The position numbers were made by a program, and so were the translations under genes. Under the pieces are notes generated by a model. The model did no database searches. It was not told where the DNA came from and was given only the letters and a program-made list of their open reading frames with translations. Below are positions 18,468 through 27,823 of a stretch of 56,116 nucleotides of DNA, one piece after another. Source of the stretch: Chitinophaga hostae (lineage in GTDB: Bacteria > Bacteroidota > Bacteroidia > Chitinophagales > Chitinophagaceae); assembly GCF_018224885.1 (NCBI RefSeq), contig NZ_JAGTXB010000031.1, forward strand, positions 1-56,116, read 5' to 3'. How positions within the stretch are numbered: position 1 is the stretch's first letter; the number at the start of each line of letters is the position of its first letter.

Positions 18468-18515
18468 GTTAGTGCATTATTAGTGCTGCCATTAAGGCTG
18501 CCCGTCTAAATTGCA
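18468..18515 (+). promoter_or_regulatory. SARP-type direct-repeat operator and -7 box of the SGNH/carbamoyltransferase cassette
   Basis: Direct heptamers TTAGTGC (18469), TTAGTGC (18480) and TTAAGGC (18492) are spaced 11 and 12 bp. TAAATTGC (18507-18514) is the probable -7 element, with its TTGCA starting 19 bp after the last repeat start. The start codon at 18521 follows the box by only six bases, so the mRNA is probably leaderless. Confidence 0.6.
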
Positions 18516-18520
18516 CTGAA

Positions 18521-20578
18521 ATGAATAGAACAAGATTCCACGACTATGGCACTCAGGCCGTTTTGTTACAAAAAAAGAGGATGCTGGTGATTAAAATCAT
18601 CAGCATCTTTTTTCCTTTTATATTACTGGGTGGCATAGAACTGGTATTGAGGCTATTCCACTACGGCCATGATCTGCGGTTGTTTATCACCGCTCCGGGC
18701 AATAGCGACTATTATGTATTGAATCCCGATGCTTCCAGTAAATATTTCTCCAACCAGGAAATAGCCACTACCGGCAATGCAGAATTATTTAAGAAAACAA
18801 AGGATACCAATACCCTCCGGATATTTGTGCTGGGAGAATCGACTACCATCGGTTATCCCTATTTCCATAACGGCTCCTTTCACCGCTGGCTGCAGTATCG
18901 CCTCATGCACAATTGCCCCGATAAGCGGCTGGAGATCATTAATCTTTCATTAACGGGCGTTAATTCCTATACGGTAGCGGGTTTCGCAAAGGAATTATTG
19001 CCTTATCAGCCGGATGCCGTGCTGATTTATACCGGGCATAATGAATATTATGGTTGTTTGGGTACAGGCAGCACCGATAAAATCGCGGGCAACCCTTTCC
19101 TTATTCACCTGGTCCTGGAGCTGCGGGAGTTCAGGCTCACCCAGCTTATCGCTAATACGCTGCAAAAAATAGCGCGGCTAAAACCTGGTAATGCGGAAGG
19201 GGCAGGTAAAACCAGGATGGAACTCATGGTGGGCGAGCAGCAGATTGGCCTGGGATCGCCTATGTACGAAAGGGGACTGGCACAGTTTACCGCTAATATG
19301 GATAATGCCCTGCGCCGGCTGAATGAAGCAAAGGTGCCGGTTTTCTTCAGCAATGTGGTGTCTGCCGAGAAAGACCTGTTCCCGTTTGTGAGCATCCTGC
19401 CCGACAGCACGAAGTTCCCGGCCTTTGCACCGCTCTACCAAAAGGGAGAGGCGCTGATCGCCGCCGGCGATTCCGCTGCGGCACAAAATGCTTTCCTGGC
19501 AGCAGATAATATTTACCCGGTACATGCCGGTTGTAATTACTACCTGGGAGAGCTGCTTTTCCGTAGAGGCGATACCGTTAACGCAAAAGTATATTTTGAT
19601 AAAGCCAGAGACCTTGATGCACTTCGTTTCCGCGCGCCTTCCCGTTTAAACCTGATCATCCTGGAGCTTTGCAGCAAGTATAAAAATACACACCTGGTAG
19701 ATGCCAGCGCCGTTTTTGAAGCTAACAGCAAAGGACATATTATTGGCAACAACCTGGTGCTGGAACATGTGCATCCTAACCTGCAAGGCTATGCGTTATT
19801 ATCTGATGCTTTTTATAATGCTATGAAACAACAGGGCATTGTAAAAGTAACCGCCGCAGAAGAAATGAGCTTTGCCAGTTTACAACAAACCATGCCATTA
19901 ACGCCGGTCGACTCCCTCGCCGGCGCCTATAAAATTGCACATCTGAAGAGCAGCAAGCCTTTTAGTAATGCTTTAACCAAAAATGACACTACGCTGATTA
20001 TCAATGCGTATGAGCAGCTTGCTTATGAAGTTGCTTTCAGAAAAACCTCCTGGGCCGCCGCCATGAAGCAGCTCTACGAAGGCTATCATCAACAGGGCGA
20101 CCTGGCCGGCGCGGGGCGTATCGCCGAAGCCATGGTACAGGAACATCCTACCGAATCAGGCTGGTATGAAGATGCGGCCAACTACAATGGTAAGCTGAAT
20201 AATATCGCTGCCGCCACCTTTTATTTTAAGCAGGCATTTAAATTATCGCCGGCTTTTAATACCGCCCGGATGCTTTTTGTATTGTGTTTAAAACAGGATA
20301 AAGCACAGGAAGCATTGCCTTACCTGGACTATGCCATCGCCAACAATGAACAGCATTTAAAACTGGAACCGGTAAAAGCATCGCTGATGCAGGTGCTGCA
20401 ATTGCAGCAGGTGGCCGCCAGGGAACCGGCGAATATGGCGGTGCTGATTGAAATAGCCGACAGGTATTTTAAGATGGGCAACAAGGAAGCAGCGGAGTTG
20501 TATGTAGAAAAAATATTACAGGCATCGCCCCGCAATAAAGAAGCACTCGCATTACAAAGTCAATTGAAAAAAGCATAG
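18521..20578 (+). CDS. Membrane-anchored SGNH/GDSL hydrolase-like protein with TPR tail
   Basis: 685 aa. One N-terminal membrane helix (about 23-41) precedes an SGNH-type fold: block I VLGESTTIG (about 103-111, catalytic Ser in GES), a Gly-containing block in LSLTGVNSY, block III YTGHNEYYG (about 171-179) and block V EHVHPNLQGY with the catalytic His (about 413-422). An insertion after block III and the C-terminal about 200 residues are helical TPR-like repeats. Family members are esterases or acyltransferases acting on glycans or lipids outside the inner membrane. It leads a tight cassette with SxtJ-like, DUF5989 and carbamoyltransferase genes, a combination seen in many bacteria, and likely takes part in making or decorating a surface or secreted molecule. 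Confidence 0.85.
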   Translation: MNRTRFHDYGTQAVLLQKKRMLVIKIISIFFPFILLGGIELVLRLFHYGHDLRLFITAPGNSDYYVLNPDASSKYFSNQEIATTGNAELFKKTKDTNTLRIFVLGESTTIGYPYFHNGSFHRWLQYRLMHNCPDKRLEIINLSLTGVNSYTVAGFAKELLPYQPDAVLIYTGHNEYYGCLGTGSTDKIAGNPFLIHLVLELREFRLTQLIANTLQKIARLKPGNAEGAGKTRMELMVGEQQIGLGSPMYERGLAQFTANMDNALRRLNEAKVPVFFSNVVSAEKDLFPFVSILPDSTKFPAFAPLYQKGEALIAAGDSAAAQNAFLAADNIYPVHAGCNYYLGELLFRRGDTVNAKVYFDKARDLDALRFRAPSRLNLIILELCSKYKNTHLVDASAVFEANSKGHIIGNNLVLEHVHPNLQGYALLSDAFYNAMKQQGIVKVTAAEEMSFASLQQTMPLTPVDSLAGAYKIAHLKSSKPFSNALTKNDTTLIINAYEQLAYEVAFRKTSWAAAMKQLYEGYHQQGDLAGAGRIAEAMVQEHPTESGWYEDAANYNGKLNNIAAATFYFKQAFKLSPAFNTARMLFVLCLKQDKAQEALPYLDYAIANNEQHLKLEPVKASLMQVLQLQQVAAREPANMAVLIEIADRYFKMGNKEAAELYVEKILQASPRNKEALALQSQLKKA

Positions 20579-20581
20579 ATC

Positions 20582-20971
20582 ATGGGGCGAAATGCTATTG
20601 TCATCACCCGGCAGCAATGCGTCGAATTTGGACAGGTGGCCGTATTGGCGCTCATCGTGGCGGCATTGTATTACCGCAACATCCGATTGTTAGCGCCCGC
20701 CCTGGCAGTTATACTGATCACCATCCTGGTACCGCGGCTCTTTTACCCGCTTGCATGGGCATGGTTTGGATTGTCGAAAATACTGGGCGAAATCAATATC
20801 CGGTTGCTGCTATCCCTGGTTTTTGTGCTGGTGGTGCTGCCGGTAGGCCTGTGGCGCCGGCTGCGCGGCCGCGATAGTTTACAGCTGCGCCGTTTTAAGA
20901 AGGAGGAAGAATCGGTGATGGCAATACGGGATCACTTATATACCAGCGAAGATCTGACACATACATTTTAA
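20582..20971 (+). CDS. SxtJ-like small membrane protein
   Basis: 129 aa with three or four hydrophobic segments (about 14-30, 33-50, 55-66, 75-95), then a basic patch and a charged cytoplasmic tail (LRRFKKEEES). It starts three bases after the SGNH stop. Its place between an SGNH hydrolase and DUF5989/carbamoyltransferase genes, and its topology, fit the SxtJ family of membrane proteins that accompany carbamoyltransferases. No enzymatic motif is visible; the family call rests on size, topology and context. Confidence 0.7.
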   Translation: MGRNAIVITRQQCVEFGQVAVLALIVAALYYRNIRLLAPALAVILITILVPRLFYPLAWAWFGLSKILGEINIRLLLSLVFVLVVLPVGLWRRLRGRDSLQLRRFKKEEESVMAIRDHLYTSEDLTHTF

Positions 20972-20991
20972 CACAACTATTTTTTTACGTC

Positions 20992-21141
20992 ATGGAATTT
21001 TTACAGGAGCTGTTTCATTTTTTAAAAACACGTAAGAAGTTCTGGCTGCTTCCATTGATCGTCCTGTTATTATTACTGGCTTCATTGGTAGCACTCACGA
21101 GTGTATCCGCGCTGGCGCCTTTTATTTACTCCATATTTTAA
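20992..21141 (+). CDS. DUF5989-type single-helix membrane protein
   Basis: 49 aa, MEFLQELFHFLKTRKKFW then one strongly hydrophobic helix (about 19-46) ending SIF. The stop codon overlaps the carbamoyltransferase start as TAATG, indicating translational coupling. Tiny proteins with this N-terminus regularly accompany SxtJ-like and carbamoyltransferase genes (DUF5989). Probably an inner-membrane subunit or anchor for the cassette. Confidence 0.8.
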   Translation: MEFLQELFHFLKTRKKFWLLPLIVLLLLLASLVALTSVSALAPFIYSIF

Positions 21142-22997
21142 TGGCATTGAGAAAAATCATCCTGGGCATATCGGCATTTTATCATGACAGCGCAGCGGCG
21201 CTGATCATAGATGGCCGTATTGTGGCCGCCGCCCAGGAAGAACGGTTTACGCGTAAAAAGCAGGATGCAGCCTTTCCGGCGGAGGCCATCAAATATGTGC
21301 TGGCGGAAGCAGGTATTTCATTTAATGAACTCACCGCCGTGGCGTTTTATGATAAGCCGCTGCTGAAGTTTGAACGGTTGCTGGAAACCTATCACGCTTT
21401 TGTGCCGCGCGGCTGGCGCAGCTTTTTGCAGGCTATGCCGCTGTGGATGAAAGAGAAGGTATTTATGAAACAGCAACTGCGCAAATCATTCCGCGCATTA
21501 GGCGCCACGGTAAATATGCCCTTGTATTTCCCGGAGCATCACTTGTCGCACGCCGCCAGCGCTTTCTACCCGTCACCTTTTGAAGAGGCGGCCATTCTTA
21601 CGGTAGATGGTGTGGGAGAGTGGGCTACCACCACTATCTGCTATGGAAAAGGAAAAGATATCAGGATACTGCGGGAACTGCGGTTTCCGCATTCACCGGG
21701 TTTACTGTATGCCGCCTTTACTTACTTTCTTGGGTTTAAGGTAAACAGCGGGGAATATAAGTTAATGGGATTGTCGCCCTATGGGCAACGGCATGCGGTG
21801 CAGACGGCCCTTTTCAGGGAAAAGATCCTGGCTACGCTGGTGGATATACGAAAAGACGGATCTATCCTGTTGAACATGGATTACTTTGAATTTGCCACCG
21901 GTATGAAAATGACGGCCACCCCTCAGTGGGAGGCTTTGTTTGGTATGGAGCGCCGGGAGCCGGAGTCGGAGATCCGCCAGGAGCACATGAACCTGGCGAT
22001 GGCCATTCAGCAGGTAACAGAAGAAATTGTACTGGCCCTGGCGCGTACGGCAAAAAATATTACAGGTAGCCGGCACCTGGTAATGGCAGGCGGCGTGGCA
22101 TTGAACGGTGTGGCCAACAGTAAGGTCAGGGACGCAGCGCTGTTTTCAGATATATGGATACAGCCGGCGGCAGGCGATGCCGGCGGCGCATTGGGCGCTG
22201 CTTATGCGGCATGGCATATTGCTATGGGACGGGAGCGGGAATTTTTTCCGGGAGAAGACAGCTTGCAGGGCGCCTGTTTGGGACCGGCCTACGGCGACCG
22301 TGATATCAGGAACATGATGAGCCGGTATGATGCAAAAGGAGCGTACTGGTCAGATTTTGATGCATTAACAGACTTTGTTAGCGCAAAATTATCCGAAGGA
22401 AAAGTGGTCGGCTGGTTCCAGGATCGTATGGAGTTCGGCCCCCGCGCACTGGGCAACCGAAGCATCCTGGCCGATCCGGGAAGAACAGGTATGCACCAGC
22501 TGATCAACCGGAAAATTAAATTCCGGGAAGACTTCCGCCCGTTTGCTCCCGCAGTATTGGCAGAAGACGCAGCAGATTATTTTGAAGTCAGCACCGCATC
22601 TCCTTATATGTTATTTGTAACACCGGTGAAAAAATCGCTGCGGTATATTAATCATGACAACACCGCTACTTTAACAGAACGGCTGTACCAGCAACGCTCT
22701 GCTGTACCGGCTATCACACACGTAGATTATTCTGCCCGGCTGCAAACAGTGCATCGTTCACTGCATCCGAAGTTCTGGGCCCTTCTTAAAAGTTTTAAAA
22801 AACAGACCGGTTGCAGTATGCTGATCAACACCTCCTTTAATGTAAGAGGAGAGCCGGTTGTAAACACACCTGCCGACGCGTGGCTGGCATTTATGCGTAC
22901 AGAAATGGATTATCTCGTTATCGGTAATTATGTTTTTGAACGCAGCCGGCAAATGGCTTTGCCCGCGGAGGTGTTTCCTGTTTTCGAATCGGACTGA
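21141..22997 (+). CDS. O-carbamoyltransferase, NodU/CmcH family
   Basis: 618 aa. The N-terminal Kae1/ASKHA-like domain starts with ILGISAFYHDSAAALI and carries the metal/carbamoyl-adenylate signature HHLSHAASAF (about 133-142); VDGVGEW and AGGVALNGVANSK are further family landmarks. The C-terminal domain (about 390-600) has GPRALGNRSILADP and FRPFAPAVL. The enzyme moves a carbamoyl group from carbamoyl phosphate to a hydroxyl, usually on a sugar or natural product. It is the last gene of the cassette, translationally coupled to DUF5989. The acceptor is unknown; a surface glycan is plausible given the membrane partners. Confidence 0.95.
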   Translation: MALRKIILGISAFYHDSAAALIIDGRIVAAAQEERFTRKKQDAAFPAEAIKYVLAEAGISFNELTAVAFYDKPLLKFERLLETYHAFVPRGWRSFLQAMPLWMKEKVFMKQQLRKSFRALGATVNMPLYFPEHHLSHAASAFYPSPFEEAAILTVDGVGEWATTTICYGKGKDIRILRELRFPHSPGLLYAAFTYFLGFKVNSGEYKLMGLSPYGQRHAVQTALFREKILATLVDIRKDGSILLNMDYFEFATGMKMTATPQWEALFGMERREPESEIRQEHMNLAMAIQQVTEEIVLALARTAKNITGSRHLVMAGGVALNGVANSKVRDAALFSDIWIQPAAGDAGGALGAAYAAWHIAMGREREFFPGEDSLQGACLGPAYGDRDIRNMMSRYDAKGAYWSDFDALTDFVSAKLSEGKVVGWFQDRMEFGPRALGNRSILADPGRTGMHQLINRKIKFREDFRPFAPAVLAEDAADYFEVSTASPYMLFVTPVKKSLRYINHDNTATLTERLYQQRSAVPAITHVDYSARLQTVHRSLHPKFWALLKSFKKQTGCSMLINTSFNVRGEPVVNTPADAWLAFMRTEMDYLVIGNYVFERSRQMALPAEVFPVFESD

Positions 22998-23039
22998 CCA
23001 TGTTATTCATCTCACTAAATTTTTTTAAAAAAAGCCAAC

Positions 23040-23099
23040 ATTAATGCCACTGTTAGTTCATTATTAGCGCTGTTGTTAGGCCTGTGATGCTTACTTGCA
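23040..23099 (+). promoter_or_regulatory. SARP-type direct-repeat operator and -7 box of SusC-2
   Basis: Heptamers TTAATGC (23041), TTAGTTC (23053), TTAGCGC (23064) and TTAGGCC (23076) are spaced 12, 11 and 12 bp. TTACTTGC (23091-23098) is the probable -7 box, with TTGCA starting 19 bp after the last repeat start. The same layout occurs at 2834 and 18469. The SusC start at 23140 leaves a leader of about 35 bases. Confidence 0.6.
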
Positions 23100-23139
23100 G
23101 GGTATTATTTTTTTTATCAATCGAAATATCGTTCGCGTT

Positions 23140-26130
23140 ATGAAAAGATTACTATTGCTGATGCTGTTTGCATCGGGTCTGCTGCAGGCCTATGCACAAA
23201 GGCAGTTGACAAAGGGTAAAGTGCTGGATGAAACCGGCCAACCACTACCCGGCGCAACTGTGAGAGTAAAAGGGACTAATACCTCAAGTCCTACCAATGC
23301 CACAGGCGACTTCCAGATCTCAACCGGTGATGCGGTTTCCCCGGTACTGGTGATTTCTTATATCGGCTACATCACACAGGAAGTGCCGGTATCGGGAGAT
23401 AATATGTCCATTCGCCTGAAAACAGATGCGACCTCCCTGAATGATGTGGTGGTAGTAGGTTATGGCACACAGAAAAAGCGTGATGTTACCGGTGCTACCA
23501 GCTCTGTGAAAGCAGTGGATATCGCCAAACGTCCTTTGGTGAGAGTAGAACAGGCATTACAGGGTACTACATCCGGCGTAACTGTTCAAAGTAACAGTGG
23601 TCAGCCTGGTAAAAGTATCAGCGTAAGGATCAGGGGCGCCAGTTCCATCACCGGCAGCAATGATCCCTTATATGTAATTGATGGGTATATCGGCGGTAAC
23701 CTCGAGTCTATTGCCCCCAGCGATATCGAAAGCATGGAAATTTTGAAAGATGCTTCCGCCACAGCTATCTATGGTTCCAGGGGATCCAACGGCGTGGTCA
23801 TGGTAACTACCAAATCCGGTAAATCAGGAAAACCAAGAGTGGATTTCAGCACCTGGTTAAGCAAAAATGCTTTACCAAAGAAACTGGATCTGATGAATGC
23901 ACACGAATTTGCCCTGCAAAAAAATCTGAAAGGACAGGTTACCGGAACCGGCAGCCCATTCACCGCAGAGCGACTGGCGGAACTGCAGAAAAATCCCGTT
24001 GTTACCGACTGGCAGGATGAGTTAACGCAAAAGCCATTGGCACAGAATTACCAGGTAGGTGTATCCGGAGGTTCAGAGCATGTAAAATATTATTTCTCCT
24101 ATAGCCATCTTGATCAACCGGGACTACTGGTAAATTCCAACTACAAAAGAGATGTGCTGAGAGCGAATGTGGATGTTAAGCTCAATAAGAAAATGGACCT
24201 GAAAGTAAATATTACAGGCCTGTTGCCACAATCACACAATACCGATTTCTCCGGTGATCTGACCGATCCGTTTTCACAGGCCAGCATCTGGGATCCTACC
24301 AGCCCCGTTAAAAATGCGCAGGGAAATTATATCTCCCGGTCCGATTACGCTGCACTGTCTACCAACCCGATGCAGAATATTATGAGCCGTTCAGTAGATG
24401 GAAAAACTTCCAACATGACAGCTACCGGTATCTTTATCTATCGCATCATTGATCACCTGACCTTTACTTCCAACACCAGCTATGAGTTGCAAAACCAGCA
24501 AACACAGTGGCTCATAGGTCCGGGAACAAACGAAGCATTTAACGGTAACGACTATGCGAAAGTGGAAAACAGCCGCTACAGAAGCTGGCAGAACTCTAAC
24601 TTCCTGACTTATAATAACCGCTTCGGTGATCATTCCCTCACAGTAACAGCACTCGTGGAGCAGGCTTCCAAAACCAATAATAACACCATTGCACAAGCCA
24701 ATAACCTGTCTACCTACAGTCTCGGTTACTGGAACCTGGGATTAGGTAAAACCCAGTCTACCACCAGCGGATACTGGGCTGATGCCTTGATTTCCTATAT
24801 GGGCAGGGTAAACTATTCCTTCAGGGATAAATACCTGTTAACGGTTTCTGTGCGTACAGATGGTTCTTCCCACCTGATAGAAAAGTACTCCACTTTCCCT
24901 GCGGTAGCTTTGGGATGGGTAGTTGACAAAGAAGGATTTATGGCTGGCTCCAACGTGGTAACGGGGCTGAAACTCCGTGCCAGCTATGGTCAAACCGGCA
25001 ACCAGGCAGTACCGGCCTATTCCAGTATTGCGCAGGTGGGCACTGCTCCTCCATACTATTTCGATGGCAGCACACCCAGTGTAAATACACCGTTGGGAAC
25101 TCCGGTATCTTCCAGTCTGAAATGGGAAAAGAACACTACCTATGATGTGGGCGTGGATATGGAATTTTGGCGTGGCCGCTTAACATTCGCCGCAGATGCT
25201 TACAATAAAAAAGTAACAGACCTGTTGTACAACACGGACAATCCCTTCTATTATGGCGGTGGAAGTTACCAGCGTAATATTGGCAGTGTAAAAAATACAG
25301 GTGTTGAATTCAGTGTGGGCGGCGTGCCTGTTGTCAGAAAAGATTTCAAATGGACCAGTAACTTCAACATCTCCTTCAACAAAAACGAAGTATTGGATCT
25401 GGGAGGTCAGGACAATATCATCGTAAATGGTATTGGCTCTGCGCAGCAGGGAGTATCTATTATCAAAGTAGGTCAGCCGCTGGGGACCTTCTATGGTTAT
25501 AAATACCTGGGCACCTGGAAATCTGAAGAAAAAGCGGAAGCAGCGACCTATGGAAAGAAACCAGGCGATACCAGGTATGCTGACCTTGACGGCGATCATA
25601 CGCTGTCTGGTGGCGACCTGACTACTATCGGTAATGGTATGCCCAAATATTATTTCGGTTTCATCAATGACTTCTCTTACAAGAACTGGAGCCTGAACGT
25701 CATGTTCCAGGGTACACATGGTAACCAGATGTATTCTTTCAGCCAGGCTTTCATCATGGGCGGATTGGGTGATTCGCGGGATGCTACCAGCTCAAAGGTG
25801 CAGGATGCATGGACGCCTGAAAAACAAACCGACATACCGGTATATGGTAACCAGAACGAAATCAAAAGCAGCCGTTATGTATTTGATGCCAGCTATATTA
25901 AGCTGAAGAATATTTCTTTGACTTACGGCATACCTGAAAGCCTGTTAAACAGCATTCATGTGCGCAGCCTGGATGTTTACATCAGCGCGCAGAATATCTG
26001 GACGATCACAGATTATCCTGGCTATGATCCGGAAGTAACCAATGCTACCAATGCTATCACACAAGGTTTGGAAGCAGGTACTATACCTAATCCTAAAACC
26101 TATACCATTGGTTTAAGACTTGGTTTATAA
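23140..26130 (+). CDS. SusC/RagA-family TonB-linked outer-membrane transporter
   Basis: 996 aa from ATG 23140, chosen because it begins the signal peptide MKRLLLLMLFASGLLQAYAQ; 15 upstream codons are open but do not fit. A carboxypeptidase-regulatory-like domain (GKVLDETGQPLPGATVRVKG, about 22-105) is followed by the SusC signature SLNDVVVVGYGTQKKRDVTGA, the plug (AIYGSRGSNGVVMVTTKSGK) and a 22-strand barrel ending YTIGLRLGL. It imports oligosaccharides using TonB energy together with the SusD encoded next. Intact, unlike the first SusC of the window. Confidence 0.96.
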   Translation: MKRLLLLMLFASGLLQAYAQRQLTKGKVLDETGQPLPGATVRVKGTNTSSPTNATGDFQISTGDAVSPVLVISYIGYITQEVPVSGDNMSIRLKTDATSLNDVVVVGYGTQKKRDVTGATSSVKAVDIAKRPLVRVEQALQGTTSGVTVQSNSGQPGKSISVRIRGASSITGSNDPLYVIDGYIGGNLESIAPSDIESMEILKDASATAIYGSRGSNGVVMVTTKSGKSGKPRVDFSTWLSKNALPKKLDLMNAHEFALQKNLKGQVTGTGSPFTAERLAELQKNPVVTDWQDELTQKPLAQNYQVGVSGGSEHVKYYFSYSHLDQPGLLVNSNYKRDVLRANVDVKLNKKMDLKVNITGLLPQSHNTDFSGDLTDPFSQASIWDPTSPVKNAQGNYISRSDYAALSTNPMQNIMSRSVDGKTSNMTATGIFIYRIIDHLTFTSNTSYELQNQQTQWLIGPGTNEAFNGNDYAKVENSRYRSWQNSNFLTYNNRFGDHSLTVTALVEQASKTNNNTIAQANNLSTYSLGYWNLGLGKTQSTTSGYWADALISYMGRVNYSFRDKYLLTVSVRTDGSSHLIEKYSTFPAVALGWVVDKEGFMAGSNVVTGLKLRASYGQTGNQAVPAYSSIAQVGTAPPYYFDGSTPSVNTPLGTPVSSSLKWEKNTTYDVGVDMEFWRGRLTFAADAYNKKVTDLLYNTDNPFYYGGGSYQRNIGSVKNTGVEFSVGGVPVVRKDFKWTSNFNISFNKNEVLDLGGQDNIIVNGIGSAQQGVSIIKVGQPLGTFYGYKYLGTWKSEEKAEAATYGKKPGDTRYADLDGDHTLSGGDLTTIGNGMPKYYFGFINDFSYKNWSLNVMFQGTHGNQMYSFSQAFIMGGLGDSRDATSSKVQDAWTPEKQTDIPVYGNQNEIKSSRYVFDASYIKLKNISLTYGIPESLLNSIHVRSLDVYISAQNIWTITDYPGYDPEVTNATNAITQGLEAGTIPNPKTYTIGLRLGL

Positions 26131-26178
26131 TTGAACAGTGTGTAAGTAAAGGATTCTGTTTTCTTAAAAATTATTACT

Positions 26179-27708
26179 ATGAACAAAAGATATTTCCTTC
26201 CTTTAGCTATTGCAGCCATGATCGGCGCATCGTCCTGCGTGAAGCTGACGGAAGATCCAAAAGCAACGCTTACTCCCGGCAACTACTTTAACACCCAAAG
26301 TGAACTGGATGGCGCAGTTACTTCTGCCTACAGGGCATTGGCTATCGACGGCGCCTGGGGATTTACCAGTAAGCTCACTTCCTATTTCGGGTCTGATGAC
26401 CTGACCACACACCCGGCATCGAACAAAGCAGAAAACCGGGAGTTCGACAGACTACAGGGTACCAGTATTAATAATAGTTTACGGGCAGAATGGGAAGGCC
26501 CCTGGAACACTATTTACCAGGTGAACAATGTGATCACCAACTATGAAAAAGTAGCCGCTACTACGCCGGATGCTGTTCAAAAGCGTAACTATGCCGGTGG
26601 ACAGGCGTATTTCCTGAGAGGCATCTGCTATTTCTACCTGGTAAGAACTTTTGGCCCGTTACCAATTGTTACCGGCCCTGCAGAGATTACCGTTATTCCG
26701 GAAAGACAAGGCCCCGACAAAGTGTATGCGCAGATCATCAGTGATTTGAAAAAAGCAGCAGAGATGTTACCGGACAAATGGCCTGCCGGTGTTGATGTGG
26801 GTAGGCCCGGCGCACTTTCCGCTAGGGCGGTGCTGGCCAATGTATACCTGACGATGGCAGGATGGCCGCTCAACCAGACCTCCAACTACAATTTGGCCGC
26901 TGCAGAAGCCAAAGCCGTAATGGATGCTAAAAAGTATGACCTGGTGCCCGACTATCTCGATGTTTTCAAAACCAATAACAACATCGAATCAGTATTCGGC
27001 CTGGAATATAATGTGGCCGGCCAGTTACCTAACCGTTCCTTTGGCGCCACCTGTATTCCGGATGATGAAGGCGGATGGGATGACTTCTTTCCTGAAATCA
27101 ACTACTTCAAGGATGCACCGGTTTGTAAACGTACGGATGAAACTTTCCATACCCAGATCAAGAGCAATAAGTTTGGCGTAATCAGCTGGGATGATCCAAG
27201 AACAGCCACACACCACCCTTATTATAATAAGTTCCGTTATGCAGCAGGCGATGGTATTGTTGAAACGCCCACTAAGGTGATCAGCTTTAATGCCAGCACC
27301 AACAAAACAACAGATGTGGTTCGTTTCGCAGAAACCCTGCTGACCTATGCAGAAGCATCTGCCATGTCTGCCAATACGGTTTCTGATGAGGCGTACGAAG
27401 CGCTTAACAAAGTAAGACGCCGTGCGGGGTTGAAGGATATCGTTAAAGGATTATCCGCCACCGCCTTCCGCGATTCCGTGGTAAATGAACGTAAGTATGA
27501 ATTTGCCGGTGAGTTCGGACAGCGTTGGTTTGATATTGTTCGTTTACAATTATTACCCAAGGTGATTGCCAGACGGGATCCAAATGAGTTTAAGGATCTT
27601 CCGCTGAATCCGGCGGCAGTGGCTAATCCTGGTCCAAAATACCTGGCGCCGATCCCGTTCCGTGACCTGAACCTCAGCCCGGGATGGACGCAAAACGCAA
27701 CCTACTAA
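26179..27708 (+). CDS. SusD/RagB-family nutrient-binding outer-membrane lipoprotein
   Basis: 509 aa, 48 bp after SusC. Lipoprotein signal MNKRYFLPLAIAAMIGASSC (Cys 20). N-terminal SusD-like TPR part (NYFNTQSELDGAVTSAYRAL, QAYFLRGICYFYLVRTFG) and the C-terminal RagB/SusD domain (ALNKVRRRAGL, VVNERKYEFAGEFGQRWFDIVRL). Forms the glycan-capturing lid of the SusC-2 transporter. Followed by a strong terminator before the GH92 gene. Confidence 0.96.
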   Translation: MNKRYFLPLAIAAMIGASSCVKLTEDPKATLTPGNYFNTQSELDGAVTSAYRALAIDGAWGFTSKLTSYFGSDDLTTHPASNKAENREFDRLQGTSINNSLRAEWEGPWNTIYQVNNVITNYEKVAATTPDAVQKRNYAGGQAYFLRGICYFYLVRTFGPLPIVTGPAEITVIPERQGPDKVYAQIISDLKKAAEMLPDKWPAGVDVGRPGALSARAVLANVYLTMAGWPLNQTSNYNLAAAEAKAVMDAKKYDLVPDYLDVFKTNNNIESVFGLEYNVAGQLPNRSFGATCIPDDEGGWDDFFPEINYFKDAPVCKRTDETFHTQIKSNKFGVISWDDPRTATHHPYYNKFRYAAGDGIVETPTKVISFNASTNKTTDVVRFAETLLTYAEASAMSANTVSDEAYEALNKVRRRAGLKDIVKGLSATAFRDSVVNERKYEFAGEFGQRWFDIVRLQLLPKVIARRDPNEFKDLPLNPAAVANPGPKYLAPIPFRDLNLSPGWTQNATY

Positions 27709-27730
27709 ATACCCTTTGATTTGACCTGTA

Positions 27731-27771
27731 AATAGTTTAATCATGCCTTGTGCATGATTAAACTATTTTGT
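27731..27771 (+). terminator. Strong terminator after SusD-2
   Basis: A perfect 16-bp stem, AATAGTTTAATCATGC (27731-27746) with GCATGATTAAACTATT (27752-27767), and a five-base loop is followed by TTGTT. It separates the SusCD transcript from GH92, perhaps with partial read-through. Confidence 0.8.
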
Positions 27772-27823
27772 TAATTCGCTGCACAGGCATTGAAAAATCC
27801 TCCCTGAGCATAAACTTTAGTGA

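Noticed and set aside
27814..27823. Single TTAGTGA just before the GH92 gene as part of the direct-repeat regulon
   Set aside because: Only one copy without 11-12 bp repeats or the spaced TTGCA box; not distinguishable from chance.
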